Positions 14,655 to 22,980 are shown, counted from the first letter of the stretch. The stretch: DNA of 27,513 nt from JBBDIP01 sp040880305 (GCA_040880305.1 JBBDIP010000031.1:1-27513); one strand, 5' to 3'. Numbers and translations are program-made. Notes: generated by a model not told the origin, from the letters alone.

Positions 14655-15577
14655 ACCTCACACCCCGTTCGGAGAGCGATGAGACCCTTTAGGTCAAATT
14701 CTTGGACAAATGACTGCATCCTCAGTTTAACTTCCGCAGCATGCTCCTTTGAACGGCAAACGCCGTATACTGCAGAACCGCTACCTGTCATCGATGCGCC
14801 GAGGGCCCCGCACTGCATCATCCTGCGCTTTAGGGCTGAGATCGCGGGATGCCGCAGCGATACGGGTGCTTCCAGGTCGTTCACCAGGCAAAGCGCGAGC
14901 GCCGCGCTATCACCCGATTGCAGAGCTCTAAGGACATCCTGCTCCATGGCCTCGCCGTCGTCGCCGGCTGCTCGTCCGAGTGTGTCCCAATCTTTGTACG
15001 CCTGAGCCGTGTTTACCGAGAACCCGGGGAGCGCCAGGACCAGGTCGAAGACTTTGCCCTTGGGCAACGGCATTACGTCCGCACCCGTGCCCGTGCACAC
15101 AGCCTCGGTCCACGCCGGAGGGGCGGAATTGCAGCCTAGGAAGAAAGGGACGTCGGAGCCGATCGTCGCGGCTACTTTGAGCAGGCGCCCGGGCCGCAGG
15201 CGCTTTTCTTCTGGAAGGCACTCGTTGACAGACAGCAGGGTGGCTGCGGCGTCGGAACTCCCTCCGCCCATCCCACCGCCGGCCGGGATGGCCTTCTCGA
15301 CGGTAATCGTGAGATCCAAGGAGGACCCCGACACGTCCAGGACCGCCTGGGCAGCCTTGGTCACCAGGTTGTCCTTGGTGAGAAGGTCGGGTAGGCCGGG
15401 ACAAATGACAGAAAGACCCTCTCCGCCAGGGCGGAAGGTCAGGACATCATGCAGGGAGACGGGAACCATTACGGTCGAGACTTCGTGGTACCCGTCCTGC
15501 CTTTTGCCCAGGACTCTGAGGGTCAGGTTCACCTTGCTAAATGCCTTGCGCGAGACTTCATCCATAGGTCCGTTCAC
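14651..15577 (-). CDS. ispE: 4-diphosphocytidyl-2-C-methyl-D-erythritol kinase
   Basis: IspE phosphorylates CDP-ME in the MEP isoprenoid pathway. The 308-residue product is a GHMP kinase: catalytic Lys14 in AFSKVNLTL, the ATP loop IPAGGGMGGGSSDAA (97-111), catalytic Asp142 in GSDVPFF, and the C-terminal GASMTGSGSAVYG. After GSDVPFF the usual GGTALAxGRGE stretch is replaced by a longer segment containing CNSAPPAWTE and GTGAD, which is unusual. The longest frame begins with a GTG; the ATG at 15565 is an equally plausible start. In B. subtilis the gene (yabH/ispE) lies between sspF and purR. Confidence 0.95.
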   Translation of the reverse strand: MNGPMDEVSRKAFSKVNLTLRVLGKRQDGYHEVSTVMVPVSLHDVLTFRPGGEGLSVICPGLPDLLTKDNLVTKAAQAVLDVSGSSLDLTITVEKAIPAGGGMGGGSSDAAATLLSVNECLPEEKRLRPGRLLKVAATIGSDVPFFLGCNSAPPAWTEAVCTGTGADVMPLPKGKVFDLVLALPGFSVNTAQAYKDWDTLGRAAGDDGEAMEQDVLRALQSGDSAALALCLVNDLEAPVSLRHPAISALKRRMMQCGALGASMTGSGSAVYGVCRSKEHAAEVKLRMQSFVQEFDLKGLIALRTGCEV

Positions 15578-15623
15578 CGGGCGTTACTTCTCCGGACGGC
15601 CATCGAATACCTTCGCGTGCCCG

Positions 15624-16661
15624 CTAGACCCTTATCGAAAGAGCGTCACAGACGTTCTTGATACGGGCGAAGATTGAGACCGAATCCGAGCCGGCAGAGA
15701 GCAAGCCAACGGCCTGATTCCTCTGGTTGACTACCAGGGACCCGCTGTCTCCGGGCTGAGCGATGTGGGTCACGACAATCTGGTCGCTGAACGTGGCGTC
15801 GCCGGCGTCGCCCATTCCGACCTTGATGGTCGCCTGGGCCACCTTGACGGTGCCGCTGTTCAACCCGCTGGTACGCCCGCTCTTTGTGACCTTGTCTCCT
15901 ACCGCCGCCTCGGCCATCCCCTTGGGGACGCCGATGCCCACGATGCTCGCCACAACGTTTTCCTTCTTAAGCGGCTTGGCCACGGCCGCGTCTACCAGGT
16001 TGACGCCGCTCGCCCGTTTATATAGCCTGACGTCGTAGCTCCTGCGAAACCACTTGACCACCAGGTTCAGGCTATGTTCTACCGCCGCGGCCACCGGGCA
16101 TTCCGGAGAACCCGCTTCCAGGTAGACAGGGATGAACCTATACAGAGTGGCGATCACGTCGTCCTTGGTACCGCCGTCGTACTTGCCCGGCTGGTAGATG
16201 TCGTCACCCACCTTGGCCCTTCCATCCTTGCCGTTGCTGCAGTTTGCGAACACGTGGTTGTTGGAAAGCATCAAAGGCTCTCCGGTCTTCAGATCGTAGA
16301 CCAGGGCGCCAAATGTGCCGGCGCTGACCTTGTAGTGGCCGGCGCTTACCCCGGGCATAGCCGGCCGGTACTTGTTGGTCCGGACCACATCAGCGGCGTT
16401 CAGGGCAACAACATCGCCGACCTCTATGACGTCGGTGTCCGCGTCTTCTACGCTTGCGGGCACGACGTCGCAGGACTGCAGTTCATCCCTGGGCATCTTT
16501 CGTCTCACAAGGACGGTCAAAGCAGGCCTTCCAGTGGGTTCACCGTGCACATGCTTGTCGCCTTTTCCGACTCCTACCACGTTCGGCAGTCCCAACAGTT
16601 TCGGGGCGGAAACCTTGAGAGCCCTCAAGACTGCGTCCACAAGCCCTCCCACCCTTCCCAC
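15624..16661 (-). CDS. Trypsin-like serine protease without signal peptide
   Basis: The 345-residue protein has a chymotrypsin-fold core with a visible catalytic triad: His136 in LSNNHVFAN, Asp224 in NLVDAAVA and Ser306 in PGDSGSLV. An N-terminal region of about 100 residues carries LGLPNVVGVGKG and a VEVGDVVAL-type element. There is no signal peptide or membrane segment, so it should act in the cytoplasm, the forespore or via a partner. It is not part of the B. subtilis gene order; it sits between veg and ispE where sspF would be. The substrate is unknown. Several GTG codons cluster near the start, so the N-terminus is uncertain by a few residues. Confidence 0.85.
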   Translation of the reverse strand: MGRVGGLVDAVLRALKVSAPKLLGLPNVVGVGKGDKHVHGEPTGRPALTVLVRRKMPRDELQSCDVVPASVEDADTDVIEVGDVVALNAADVVRTNKYRPAMPGVSAGHYKVSAGTFGALVYDLKTGEPLMLSNNHVFANCSNGKDGRAKVGDDIYQPGKYDGGTKDDVIATLYRFIPVYLEAGSPECPVAAAVEHSLNLVVKWFRRSYDVRLYKRASGVNLVDAAVAKPLKKENVVASIVGIGVPKGMAEAAVGDKVTKSGRTSGLNSGTVKVAQATIKVGMGDAGDATFSDQIVVTHIAQPGDSGSLVVNQRNQAVGLLSAGSDSVSIFARIKNVCDALSIRV

Positions 16662-16716
16662 ATAAAGCGTCTGTCAACACCTTATGTAGCGGAGGGTTGG
16701 GTGGTGATTTGGGCGG

Positions 16717-16748
16717 AAAATCAAAGGACCGCGCCTGTACGCGGTCCT
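16717..16748 (-). terminator. Rho-independent terminator after veg
   Basis: A 9-bp perfect stem (AGGACCGCG at 16725-16733 with CGCGGTCCT at 16740-16748) with a 6-base loop is followed in the minus direction by TTGATTTT. It separates veg from the protease gene, which should therefore have its own promoter. Confidence 0.8.
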
Positions 16749-16778
16749 TCTTGCATGCTGCCTTCGCCGTGCGGCGAC

Positions 16779-17030
16779 TTATCTGTCTTGAGTCGCCTGG
16801 TCGAATCTGATCTCCACGGTGTCGGTCAGGACGTCAATGTAGCTCCACGACATGTGCCGGCTTTCCTCGTCCTCAAACCTGACCACGAAGATGCTGGGGT
16901 AAGTCCTTTCGAGGACGCCTTCCCTCTCAAAAATCTTCCGCCTGCCTTCGCTGGCTCGAACCTTGATCCTCTCGCCGAGATGGCTATCCAGTCTCTCACG
17001 GATAGCCTCTATTGCCGCTCTTTCTGCCAC
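16779..17030 (-). CDS. veg: Veg protein
   Basis: The 83-residue product is a member of the Veg family, small beta-rich proteins conserved in low-G+C Gram-positives. The conserved run GERIKVRASEGRRKI and the C-terminal YIDVLTDTVEI are visible. In B. subtilis Veg is abundant in growth and stimulates biofilm matrix gene expression; its biochemical role is unclear. It lies 20 bases after the YkuK-like gene and ends in a clear terminator. The position between rsmA and ispE is conserved. Confidence 0.95.
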   Translation of the reverse strand: MAERAAIEAIRERLDSHLGERIKVRASEGRRKIFEREGVLERTYPSIFVVRFEDEESRHMSWSYIDVLTDTVEIRFDQATQDR

Positions 17031-17050
17031 CGGCTATCCCTCTCTTCAAG

Positions 17051-17521
17051 TTACTTCGAATGCTTGTCTGCCACCTGTGACGCACCGTAGGCATCGGGCT
17101 TAATCTTGGCCGCAAACCCGCTACCTGAGATCTCCTGCACAAGTTCCCTTATCATGGACCGGGTCTCGCCATTGCGACCGACGTCCATGTGTATTTCAAC
17201 GTTTAAATCGGACTGTCCGTTCTTTGATATCTCGGCGGCAAGTTTGGCGGCCACGTCCAGGCTGAGGTGGGCCTCGTAGAAGATCCGCTGCCGTAGACTC
17301 GGCATCTTCTTCACGTGGGTGCGGGTGTAGTAGTAGCGACCGCCCTTCCCTAGCCTGTGAATAACCACGGCAGTGACGAAGCAGATCTGGTCCCGCGACT
17401 GAGAGTCGCTCCCCACGATGAGTTTGTAGTCAGCGCGAGGTTCTTGGGCCATGAAGCCGCAGATGTCTTCAAACATCGAGCCAAAGGACATCGGTCCCTT
17501 GGTCGGGCTGACATAGTACAT
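17051..17521 (-). CDS. YkuK-like RNase H-fold protein (DUF458)
   Basis: The 156-residue product resembles B. subtilis YkuK: an acidic VGSDSQS strand, HMDVGRNGETRSMI and a C-terminal PDAYGASQVADKHSK give the spaced Asp residues expected of an RNase H-like fold. Family members have not been assigned a firm activity, so nuclease function is an inference. The start at 17521 is chosen because AGGAG lies six bases upstream; the frame extends to 17563 but without a ribosome site. Unlike in B. subtilis, where ykuK is elsewhere, it occupies the yabG slot between rsmA and veg. Confidence 0.85.
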   Translation of the reverse strand: MYYVSPTKGPMSFGSMFEDICGFMAQEPRADYKLIVGSDSQSRDQICFVTAVVIHRLGKGGRYYYTRTHVKKMPSLRQRIFYEAHLSLDVAAKLAAEISKNGQSDLNVEIHMDVGRNGETRSMIRELVQEISGSGFAAKIKPDAYGASQVADKHSK

Positions 17522-17597
17522 TAGCGACTCCTCCCTTCGCCACCTTTCATACAATTTTAGCACTTCTTAACCTTTGCCGCAAATATGCTGGCAATTA

Positions 17598-17656
17598 GGC
17601 AAAGGCAGAACGTCAGCGGAGCAAGGCAAGAGCAGAGCGACAGCGGAGCTCTTGCC
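17598..17656. repeat. Intergenic direct and inverted repeats between rsmA and the YkuK-like gene
   Basis: Two imperfect 25-base direct repeats beginning GGCAA and ending CAGCGGAGC (17598-17622 and 17625-17649) lie 27 bases apart. The second copy is also the left part of a perfect 9-bp inverted repeat, GGCAAGAGC (17625-17633) with GCTCTTGCC (17648-17656). A further inverted repeat GCACAAC/GTTGTGC spans 17666-17713. No T-tract follows, so these are not simple terminators. No coding sequence is seen in 17564-17738. Confidence 0.6.
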
Positions 17657-17738
17657 GCGTCGCAAGCACAACAGCATGTATGGCGAGTCTTCGAGTCACA
17701 CACGCAGTTGTGCGAGATGACATTCTGCTTCCTCTTGT

Positions 17739-18596
17739 TCAGCAGCTCTCCAGAGCAATTGTCTTCACCAGGCGCACAAACTCCTCAACGAGGAGATCCT
17801 CGGGCCTGCGGTTCGCGTCGATCTCGGCTTGACTGAGGAGGCGAGCGAGGGCTTCCCTGTCAGGGACGATTTCCCGGAGGCCGTTCTGAAGGGTCTTCCT
17901 TCGCTTGGAGAAGACGGCCCTGGACACGGAGTCCAAGAGGCCTTCCTCCTGGGGCGTTAGTGGGAACTCCGGCTTCATCTGAAGAGTGACCAGGCAGGAG
18001 CCTACATCCGGTCGAGGGACGAACGACCCCTTTGATATGCGCTTCTCTACGACTACCCGCGCCCTGTACTGGCACCAAAGGGAGAGACGGCCGAAATCCC
18101 TGGTCCCAGCCGGTCCCGCCATGCGCTCGCCTACTTCCTCTTGGACGACGAAGGCCATCCGCGTCCATTGGCACCGCTTCACCAGCGCGCTATAAAGGAC
18201 CTCGGAGGTGACGTAGTAGGGCAGGTTGCCGCAGAGGATGAGCGGTGACCCGGGGTTCTCGCGCGCTACCGACTCGCCCGTGAGGTCAAAGTCCAGCGCG
18301 TCTCCCCATATGACTTGAAGATTGGACAGGTCCGCCGACGTTTTCTCGATGGCGGGAGCAAGGTCCTTATCCATCTCCAGAGCGTAGACCCGCCGAGCCC
18401 TTCGGGCTATCTCTCTGGTAAGCGTACCGATGCCCGCCCCAATTTCCACCGCCACCCAGGGCCCCTCTTCGGGGATCATGAGTCTGGCGATGGCTTGCAG
18501 GAGGGCGGGATCGATCATGAAGTGCTGCCCTAGTCTCTTCTTGGGGAAAATGCCGTACTCTCTAAGGACTTGACCGTACGCCGGGGGAGGGGTCAT
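17739..18596 (-). CDS. rsmA: 16S rRNA (adenine1518/1519-N6)-dimethyltransferase RsmA (KsgA)
   Basis: The 285-residue enzyme dimethylates two adjacent adenines in the 3' hairpin of 16S rRNA late in 30S assembly. Motifs are KKRLGQHFMID (19-29), the SAM motif VEIGAGIGTLT (50-60), EMD acidic loop, and the catalytic NLPYYVTS (124-131), followed by FVVQEEVGERM and a C-terminal domain. The ATG overlaps the yabE stop by ATGA, so it is translationally coupled. The B. subtilis order is yabE-rnmV-ksgA; rnmV is missing here. Confidence 0.97.
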   Translation of the reverse strand: MTPPPAYGQVLREYGIFPKKRLGQHFMIDPALLQAIARLMIPEEGPWVAVEIGAGIGTLTREIARRARRVYALEMDKDLAPAIEKTSADLSNLQVIWGDALDFDLTGESVARENPGSPLILCGNLPYYVTSEVLYSALVKRCQWTRMAFVVQEEVGERMAGPAGTRDFGRLSLWCQYRARVVVEKRISKGSFVPRPDVGSCLVTLQMKPEFPLTPQEEGLLDSVSRAVFSKRRKTLQNGLREIVPDREALARLLSQAEIDANRRPEDLLVEEFVRLVKTIALESC

Positions 18597-19615
18597 TCAA
18601 TTACGTAGACCTTGAGGTTTCTCATGCCCCATCGAAGGGCTTCCTCATGGGTCGCAAAGCACACATCGATCCTGTTTCCCTTGATTGCGCTGCCTGTGTC
18701 AGCAGCCAAAGCGTACCCATACCCGTCAACGTAGACCCTGGTGCCGAGCGGTATCACTCGCGGGTCGACCGCGATGACGCCCTGCGTGGCCGGAAGCCCC
18801 AGCCGGGTTACTCCTTTGGCGTTTGGTCCGCAGCACTTGACACACGGGCAATAAGCGGTGGAAAGCACCTCGATAGCCCTTTCAAACCTGATGTCTTCTC
18901 CGCCTCGGGAAACCTCGCGGAGAGTGCCGACCAGAAGGATCTGCGCCTTGGACGCGGTTACCTCGTCGCGCGAGAGCTCCTCCCTCGAAACCTCGACACC
19001 ATCCTCATACCTGGCCACATAGTCTACCCTGGAGACGCCGGATGTCCCGTACCGATACACCTTGGACAGACCCGCTTCGATTGAGCCGTCCTCGCGCCTC
19101 TCGGTGGCGAAGGGGATCTTGACGTCGGCGGTGATGTTCTCGTATGTAACTTTAACCACCCTGACCAGGCCCGATTCGGGCATCTCCTGGCCCGGCCCTG
19201 GGACGACGATGTCGTCAGGTCCAATCTCCACGCCGGCCTCTGCCAGGACAGCCGACACGCTGTTTTCTACCGTGAGTAGAGTGGTGACTTCGCCTCCCCT
19301 GGCTACAAACGCGGGCTCAGCCCTTAGCACGGAGATCCTCATGCCGTTCTTGATAGGGGAATCGGGATCGGGCGAAGTCCAGTCACTCGGTCCAAGGACG
19401 ACGCCCGCCTGAGCGATAGCGTCCCTTACCGTCTTACCGGGCGCGTTGACTCTGACCTGCCGGTCCCAAGCAACGACCATAACCTGCTTATTGGTCACTA
19501 ACGCCACGGCAACGCACGTGGTCGCCAATATCACAACTAAAACGGCTGTAAGCAGAATAAATGAGTGAGAGCTGTGCCTCTTTTTCCTGCTTGCCGCGAT
19601 AACCCACAAGCGCAA
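18593..19615 (-). CDS. yabE: YabE-like cell wall protein with DUF348, G5 and 3D domains
   Basis: The 340-residue exported protein has a basic N-terminus and one hydrophobic anchor (about residues 19-41). Two DUF348 repeats follow (about 47-95 and 104-147), then a G5 domain (about 150-232) and a C-terminal 3D domain (about 250-322). The 3D domain keeps three aspartates, Asp284, Asp306 and Asp317 (AADTGSAIKGNRIDVCF), like the catalytic centre of MltA-type lytic transglycosylases. YabE is a predicted muralytic, Rpf/Sps-like enzyme. The start is TTG, supported by GGAGGG eight bases upstream. Cys residues cluster at YCPCVKCC (255-262). Confidence 0.93.
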   Translation of the reverse strand: MRLWVIAASRKKRHSSHSFILLTAVLVVILATTCVAVALVTNKQVMVVAWDRQVRVNAPGKTVRDAIAQAGVVLGPSDWTSPDPDSPIKNGMRISVLRAEPAFVARGGEVTTLLTVENSVSAVLAEAGVEIGPDDIVVPGPGQEMPESGLVRVVKVTYENITADVKIPFATERREDGSIEAGLSKVYRYGTSGVSRVDYVARYEDGVEVSREELSRDEVTASKAQILLVGTLREVSRGGEDIRFERAIEVLSTAYCPCVKCCGPNAKGVTRLGLPATQGVIAVDPRVIPLGTRVYVDGYGYALAADTGSAIKGNRIDVCFATHEEALRWGMRNLKVYVIE

Positions 19616-19753
19616 TAGACTATCCCTCCGATTTGACTGTTCGCCCTACTGATTGGCTATTCCTGCCTGGGCCGTCCAGAAGGATCCAGGTAGGCCAGAC
19701 GGCTCACGTCAACATGTTCCGTCACCAGGGTATGTTATGCGCGAACAGCCAGG

Positions 19754-20566
19754 TTATGCGGGATGGACCAACTGAGGATGTTCTTTCCAGTCGGGGTCGG
19801 CCATGAAGGCCGCGGCAGCGTTGGCGCTGGTCGCCGCCAACACCCGTTCGAGCGGAAGTCCCAGTAGGCCGGCTACCAACTGCCCGACCTCCAGGACAAA
19901 CGCGGGCTCGTTTCGCTTCCCGCGCCTAGACTGGGGAGCAAGGTAGGGCGAATCGGTCTCCAGCAAAATGCGGTCCAGCGGAAGACCGCCTAGGGCCTCA
20001 CGCAGCGCTTGGTTTCGAGGGTAGGTCAGGACCCCGCCAAACCCAAGGTATCCCCCGAGGGCCAAACACTTGCTTGCGTACTCGGCATTACCGGTAAAGC
20101 AATGAAAAATCACCGGCGCTGTGAGCGCCGCGTCTCTCACCATGCCGAGGACCTGTTCCTCGGCGTCGCGCTGGTGGATGACGACCGGGAGACCCGCGTT
20201 TCTGGCGAGTTCCAAGCCCGCGGCGAAGCACTTGGTCTGAAGGTCGCGCGGGTTCAGGTCTCTGGCGAAATCCAGACCGATCTCACCTATGGCGGCTACC
20301 TCAGAATTACCCCCTGCGAGGAGAGACTCGACCTCACGCCAGGCTCCGGCCAGTTCCTCCCGGGTCGCGCCCACATTGTGGGGATGGATCCCCACGGCGC
20401 AAACCCCGCCCAGGTTCCCGGCCAGGGAAATTGCCTTGCGGGACGAGGATGCGTCGAAGCCTATCTCGACGAAATTGACCCCCGCTACCCTGGCACGCTC
20501 CACGACGGCTGCGCGGTCCCCGTCAAAATCGTCCATTGAGACGTGGGAGTGGGTGTCTATCCCCAT
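19754..20566 (-). CDS. tatD: TatD-family metal-dependent deoxyribonuclease
   Basis: The 270-residue product is a TIM-barrel amidohydrolase-like nuclease. The metal ligands are visible: GIDTHSH at the N-terminus, GEIGLDF, VIHQRDA, FHCFTG and ETDSPYL. TatD enzymes degrade DNA with 3' exonuclease activity and also act on other substrates. The ATG at 20566 is chosen because family members begin just before DxHxH. Longer starts up to 20605 overlap metG; none has a good ribosome site. In all cases the gene overlaps the metG stop by a short distance or closely abuts it, and follows metG as in B. subtilis (yabD). Confidence 0.94.
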   Translation of the reverse strand: MGIDTHSHVSMDDFDGDRAAVVERARVAGVNFVEIGFDASSSRKAISLAGNLGGVCAVGIHPHNVGATREELAGAWREVESLLAGGNSEVAAIGEIGLDFARDLNPRDLQTKCFAAGLELARNAGLPVVIHQRDAEEQVLGMVRDAALTAPVIFHCFTGNAEYASKCLALGGYLGFGGVLTYPRNQALREALGGLPLDRILLETDSPYLAPQSRRGKRNEPAFVLEVGQLVAGLLGLPLERVLAATSANAAAAFMADPDWKEHPQLVHPA

Positions 20567-20579
20567 CACGCGCACGAGG

Positions 20580-22508
20580 TCAGGAGACCTTGCTGCCATT
20601 GCCAACCGGGTGCTCTAGAGTCAAGACAGTCAGGGAGTTCTCATCCTTGGCGGCCAAAAGCATGCCGTGGGATTCGATCCCTCTGATGACCGCAGGCTTC
20701 AGGTTGTGGACGACCACTATCTGCTTGCCGATCAGCTGCTCTGGAGTGTAGTGCATGGCGACCCCCGCCACGATCTGCCTGGTCTCGTCCCCGAAGCTCA
20801 CTTGCAGCCGCAGGAGTTTGTCGGCGCCGGGGATCCTCTCGCAGGACAGAACCTGGGCAACCCGGAGGTCCACCTGCCTGAACTGGTCTATTGTAATGAC
20901 GCCCTCGTCGGCCGGCCGGGACTGGGGCTGTGCCTGCTCTTCCTTTGGCTCGCCGGCAGCGCCGCTCTCGTCTTCATCTTCAATGCGGGGGAACAGGGGC
21001 TTGCCCCTCCTGGTAACCTGGCCGGGCCGGACTTGGCCCCACTGCGCGGCGCTGTCCCACGACGCATGGTCAATGGTGTCCGACATTCCAAGTGCGCTCC
21101 AGATCATCGCCGGTGTCCTTACCAGGAACGGCCGCAGCGTCTCTGCGGTTATCCTGAGGCATTCGCACAGGTAGTAAAGGGCGGTGCCGAGCCGGTCGTC
21201 GCCCGTCTTGTTGAGGTCCCACGGGCTTACCTCGTCGATGTACTTGTTGGCCTTGCTGACAAGGGCCATCACCCTTTCAAGAGCAGCGCTGATGTGGAGG
21301 TCTTCCATTTCACGCTCCACTAACGCCTTCAGCGACAGGCACTCCTCTTTGAACTGGCGGTCCTTGTCGTCTTCCCGGCCCGCCGCAAGCACGGAACCAT
21401 TGCCGAACTTCCTGACCATGGTGAGGGTCCTGTACACCAAATTGCCGAGATCGTTGGCAAGGTCCGCGTTTATCCTGGACACCAGCGCCTCCTCGGTATA
21501 GTCGCCGTCAGAACCGAAGGGGACCTCCCTAAGCACGAAGTAGCGGACCGCGTCCAGGCCGTACTTCCGCACCAGTTCGATCGGGTCGACGACGTTTCCC
21601 ATAGTCTTGGACATCTTCTTGCCGCCCAGATTCAGCCACCCGTGGGCGAAGACCTGCTTGGGGAGCGGCAGGTCCAGGGCCATGAGGACGATGGGCCAGA
21701 TGACGGCGTGGAACCGCAGGATCTCCTTGCCGATAAGGTGAACCTCGGCGGGCCACCAGTGGTTGAACCTTTCCATGTCGAACGGGTAGCCGGCCGCCGA
21801 GATGTAGTTGGCGAGCGCATCGATCCAGACGTAGACCACGCTCTGCGGGTCAAAGGGCACCTGGATGCCCCATTTGAACGATGTCCGGGAAATGCATAGG
21901 TCCTCCAGCCCGCTCTTTACGAACTGCAAGACCTCGTTTCGCCTGGATACCGGTTGGATGAAATCGGGGTGCGCGTCGATGTACGCGAGCAACCGGTCCG
22001 CATACTTCGACAGTTTGAAGAAGTAGCTCTCTTCCTGCACCCTCTCCAGGGGCTTGCCGTGGTCGGGGCAGATCATTCCCGGGAACGACCTGGCCTGGGT
22101 CTCGGTATAGAACGACTCGCATCCGACACAGTACCAGCTCTCGTAGTTCTTTTTGTATATGTCCTGGTTTTGGTATAGTTTCTCGAAGATCCATTGGACC
22201 GAGCGCTCATGTTGGTCGTCTGTGGTCCTTATGAAGGCATCGTAGGAGATCTCCAGCGTCCGCCATAGATCCTTTATCTTGGCGACCACGCCGTCCACGA
22301 ACTGCTGGGGTGTCTGGTTCAACGATTCAGCCTTCCGCTGGATCTTGAGCCCGTGCTCGTCTGTACCGGTGAGGAAAAAGACGTCGTATCCGCGCAGACG
22401 CTTGTATCTTGAGATCGCATCGGCCGCCACGGTGGTGTAAGAATGGCCTATGTGAAGATCACCAGATGCGTAGTAGATAGGCGTTGTAATATAATACTTT
22501 TGGTTCAC
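20580..22508 (-). CDS. metG: Methionyl-tRNA synthetase
   Basis: The 642-residue class I synthetase has the HIGH motif (DLHIGHSY, residues 19-22), one zinc knuckle starting CVGC near residue 125, the KMSKS-type loop KKMSKT near residue 299, and a C-terminal EMAP/Arc1p-like tRNA-binding domain (from about 540; VDLRVAQVLSCERIPGADKL), after a charged Gln/Glu linker. The start is GTG at 22508, preceded by AGGGGG at nine bases. The frame extends to 22643 but those residues precede the promoter at 22541-22549. No T-box leader is present. Confidence 0.97.
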   Translation of the reverse strand: MNQKYYITTPIYYASGDLHIGHSYTTVAADAISRYKRLRGYDVFFLTGTDEHGLKIQRKAESLNQTPQQFVDGVVAKIKDLWRTLEISYDAFIRTTDDQHERSVQWIFEKLYQNQDIYKKNYESWYCVGCESFYTETQARSFPGMICPDHGKPLERVQEESYFFKLSKYADRLLAYIDAHPDFIQPVSRRNEVLQFVKSGLEDLCISRTSFKWGIQVPFDPQSVVYVWIDALANYISAAGYPFDMERFNHWWPAEVHLIGKEILRFHAVIWPIVLMALDLPLPKQVFAHGWLNLGGKKMSKTMGNVVDPIELVRKYGLDAVRYFVLREVPFGSDGDYTEEALVSRINADLANDLGNLVYRTLTMVRKFGNGSVLAAGREDDKDRQFKEECLSLKALVEREMEDLHISAALERVMALVSKANKYIDEVSPWDLNKTGDDRLGTALYYLCECLRITAETLRPFLVRTPAMIWSALGMSDTIDHASWDSAAQWGQVRPGQVTRRGKPLFPRIEDEDESGAAGEPKEEQAQPQSRPADEGVITIDQFRQVDLRVAQVLSCERIPGADKLLRLQVSFGDETRQIVAGVAMHYTPEQLIGKQIVVVHNLKPAVIRGIESHGMLLAAKDENSLTVLTLEHPVGNGSKVS

Positions 22509-22540
22509 TGTTGTGTGCCCCCTGAAGGATATCTTGTGCA

Positions 22541-22549
22541 ATTTTAACA
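22541..22549 (-). promoter_or_regulatory. Extended -10 promoter of metG
   Basis: The minus strand reads TGTTAAAAT, an extended -10 (TGN plus TAAAAT, 5/6). Only a weak -35 lies upstream. Transcription would start near 22534, giving a leader of about 25 bases, too short for a T-box riboswitch. Confidence 0.5.
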
Positions 22550-22614
22550 TCTTAAACCTGCTAAAGAAAGATTCGGATGAGTCTCCAGTCCCTACGAAAT
22601 CTGTCGAAACCCGC

Positions 22615-22643
22615 TTGACGATTTCTGGCACATCTGGTATCAA
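22615..22643 (+). promoter_or_regulatory. Sigma-A-type promoter of abrB
   Basis: TTGACG (22615-22620, 5/6) is followed after 17 bases by TATCAA (22638-22643, 4/6). It is 60 bases upstream of the abrB start. A TATGAT (22646-22651) nearby is an alternative -10 but lacks a well-spaced -35. Confidence 0.45.
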
Positions 22644-22702
22644 TTCTATGATAGCTGTGTCGGTTTGTCGGAGAGAGCAACGGCAGGAGGTGAATTCTAG
22701 GC

Positions 22703-22954
22703 ATGATGAAGTCGACTGGCGTGGTAAGGAAAGTGGACGAGTTGGGAAGAGTAGTTATCCCCATCGAGCTGCGCAGGACCCTCGACATAGGAGAGAAGGA
22801 TTCTCTCGAGATTTACGTTGACGGCGAGAGCATAATCCTCAAAAAGTACGAGCCCGCTTGCGTGTTCTGTGGTAACGCTGCTGACGTCGAGATATACAAG
22901 GGCAAGCGAGTCTGTAAGCAGTGCCTGGAGGAACTGGGGCGCATAGCGCAGTAG
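22703..22954 (+). CDS. abrB: AbrB-family transition-state regulator with C-terminal zinc-ribbon-like motif
   Basis: The 83-residue product has the AbrB swapped-hairpin DNA-binding domain (STGVVRKVDELGRVVIPIEL through YEP, about residues 3-51). In place of the B. subtilis oligomerisation helices it has a four-cysteine module (Cys53, Cys56, Cys71, Cys74) likely to bind zinc. AbrB represses post-exponential genes. An AGGAGG lies 12 bases before the first ATG; ATG at 22706 is an alternative start. The gene is divergent from metG and convergent with ricT, as in B. subtilis where abrB also runs against its neighbours. Confidence 0.93.
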   Translation: MMKSTGVVRKVDELGRVVIPIELRRTLDIGEKDSLEIYVDGESIILKKYEPACVFCGNAADVEIYKGKRVCKQCLEELGRIAQ

Positions 22955-22980
22955 CCAACCAGGCATCCTCTGAATATCAA

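Noticed and set aside
16074..17090. 338-aa plus-strand reading frame opposite the protease, terminator and veg
   Set aside because: It runs through a clear terminator and two genes on the opposite strand and shows no domain.
22508..22643. T-box riboswitch or longer start for metG
   Set aside because: The leader after the extended -10 promoter is about 25 bases, too short for a T-box, and no T-box motif is seen; the longer start lies upstream of the promoter.
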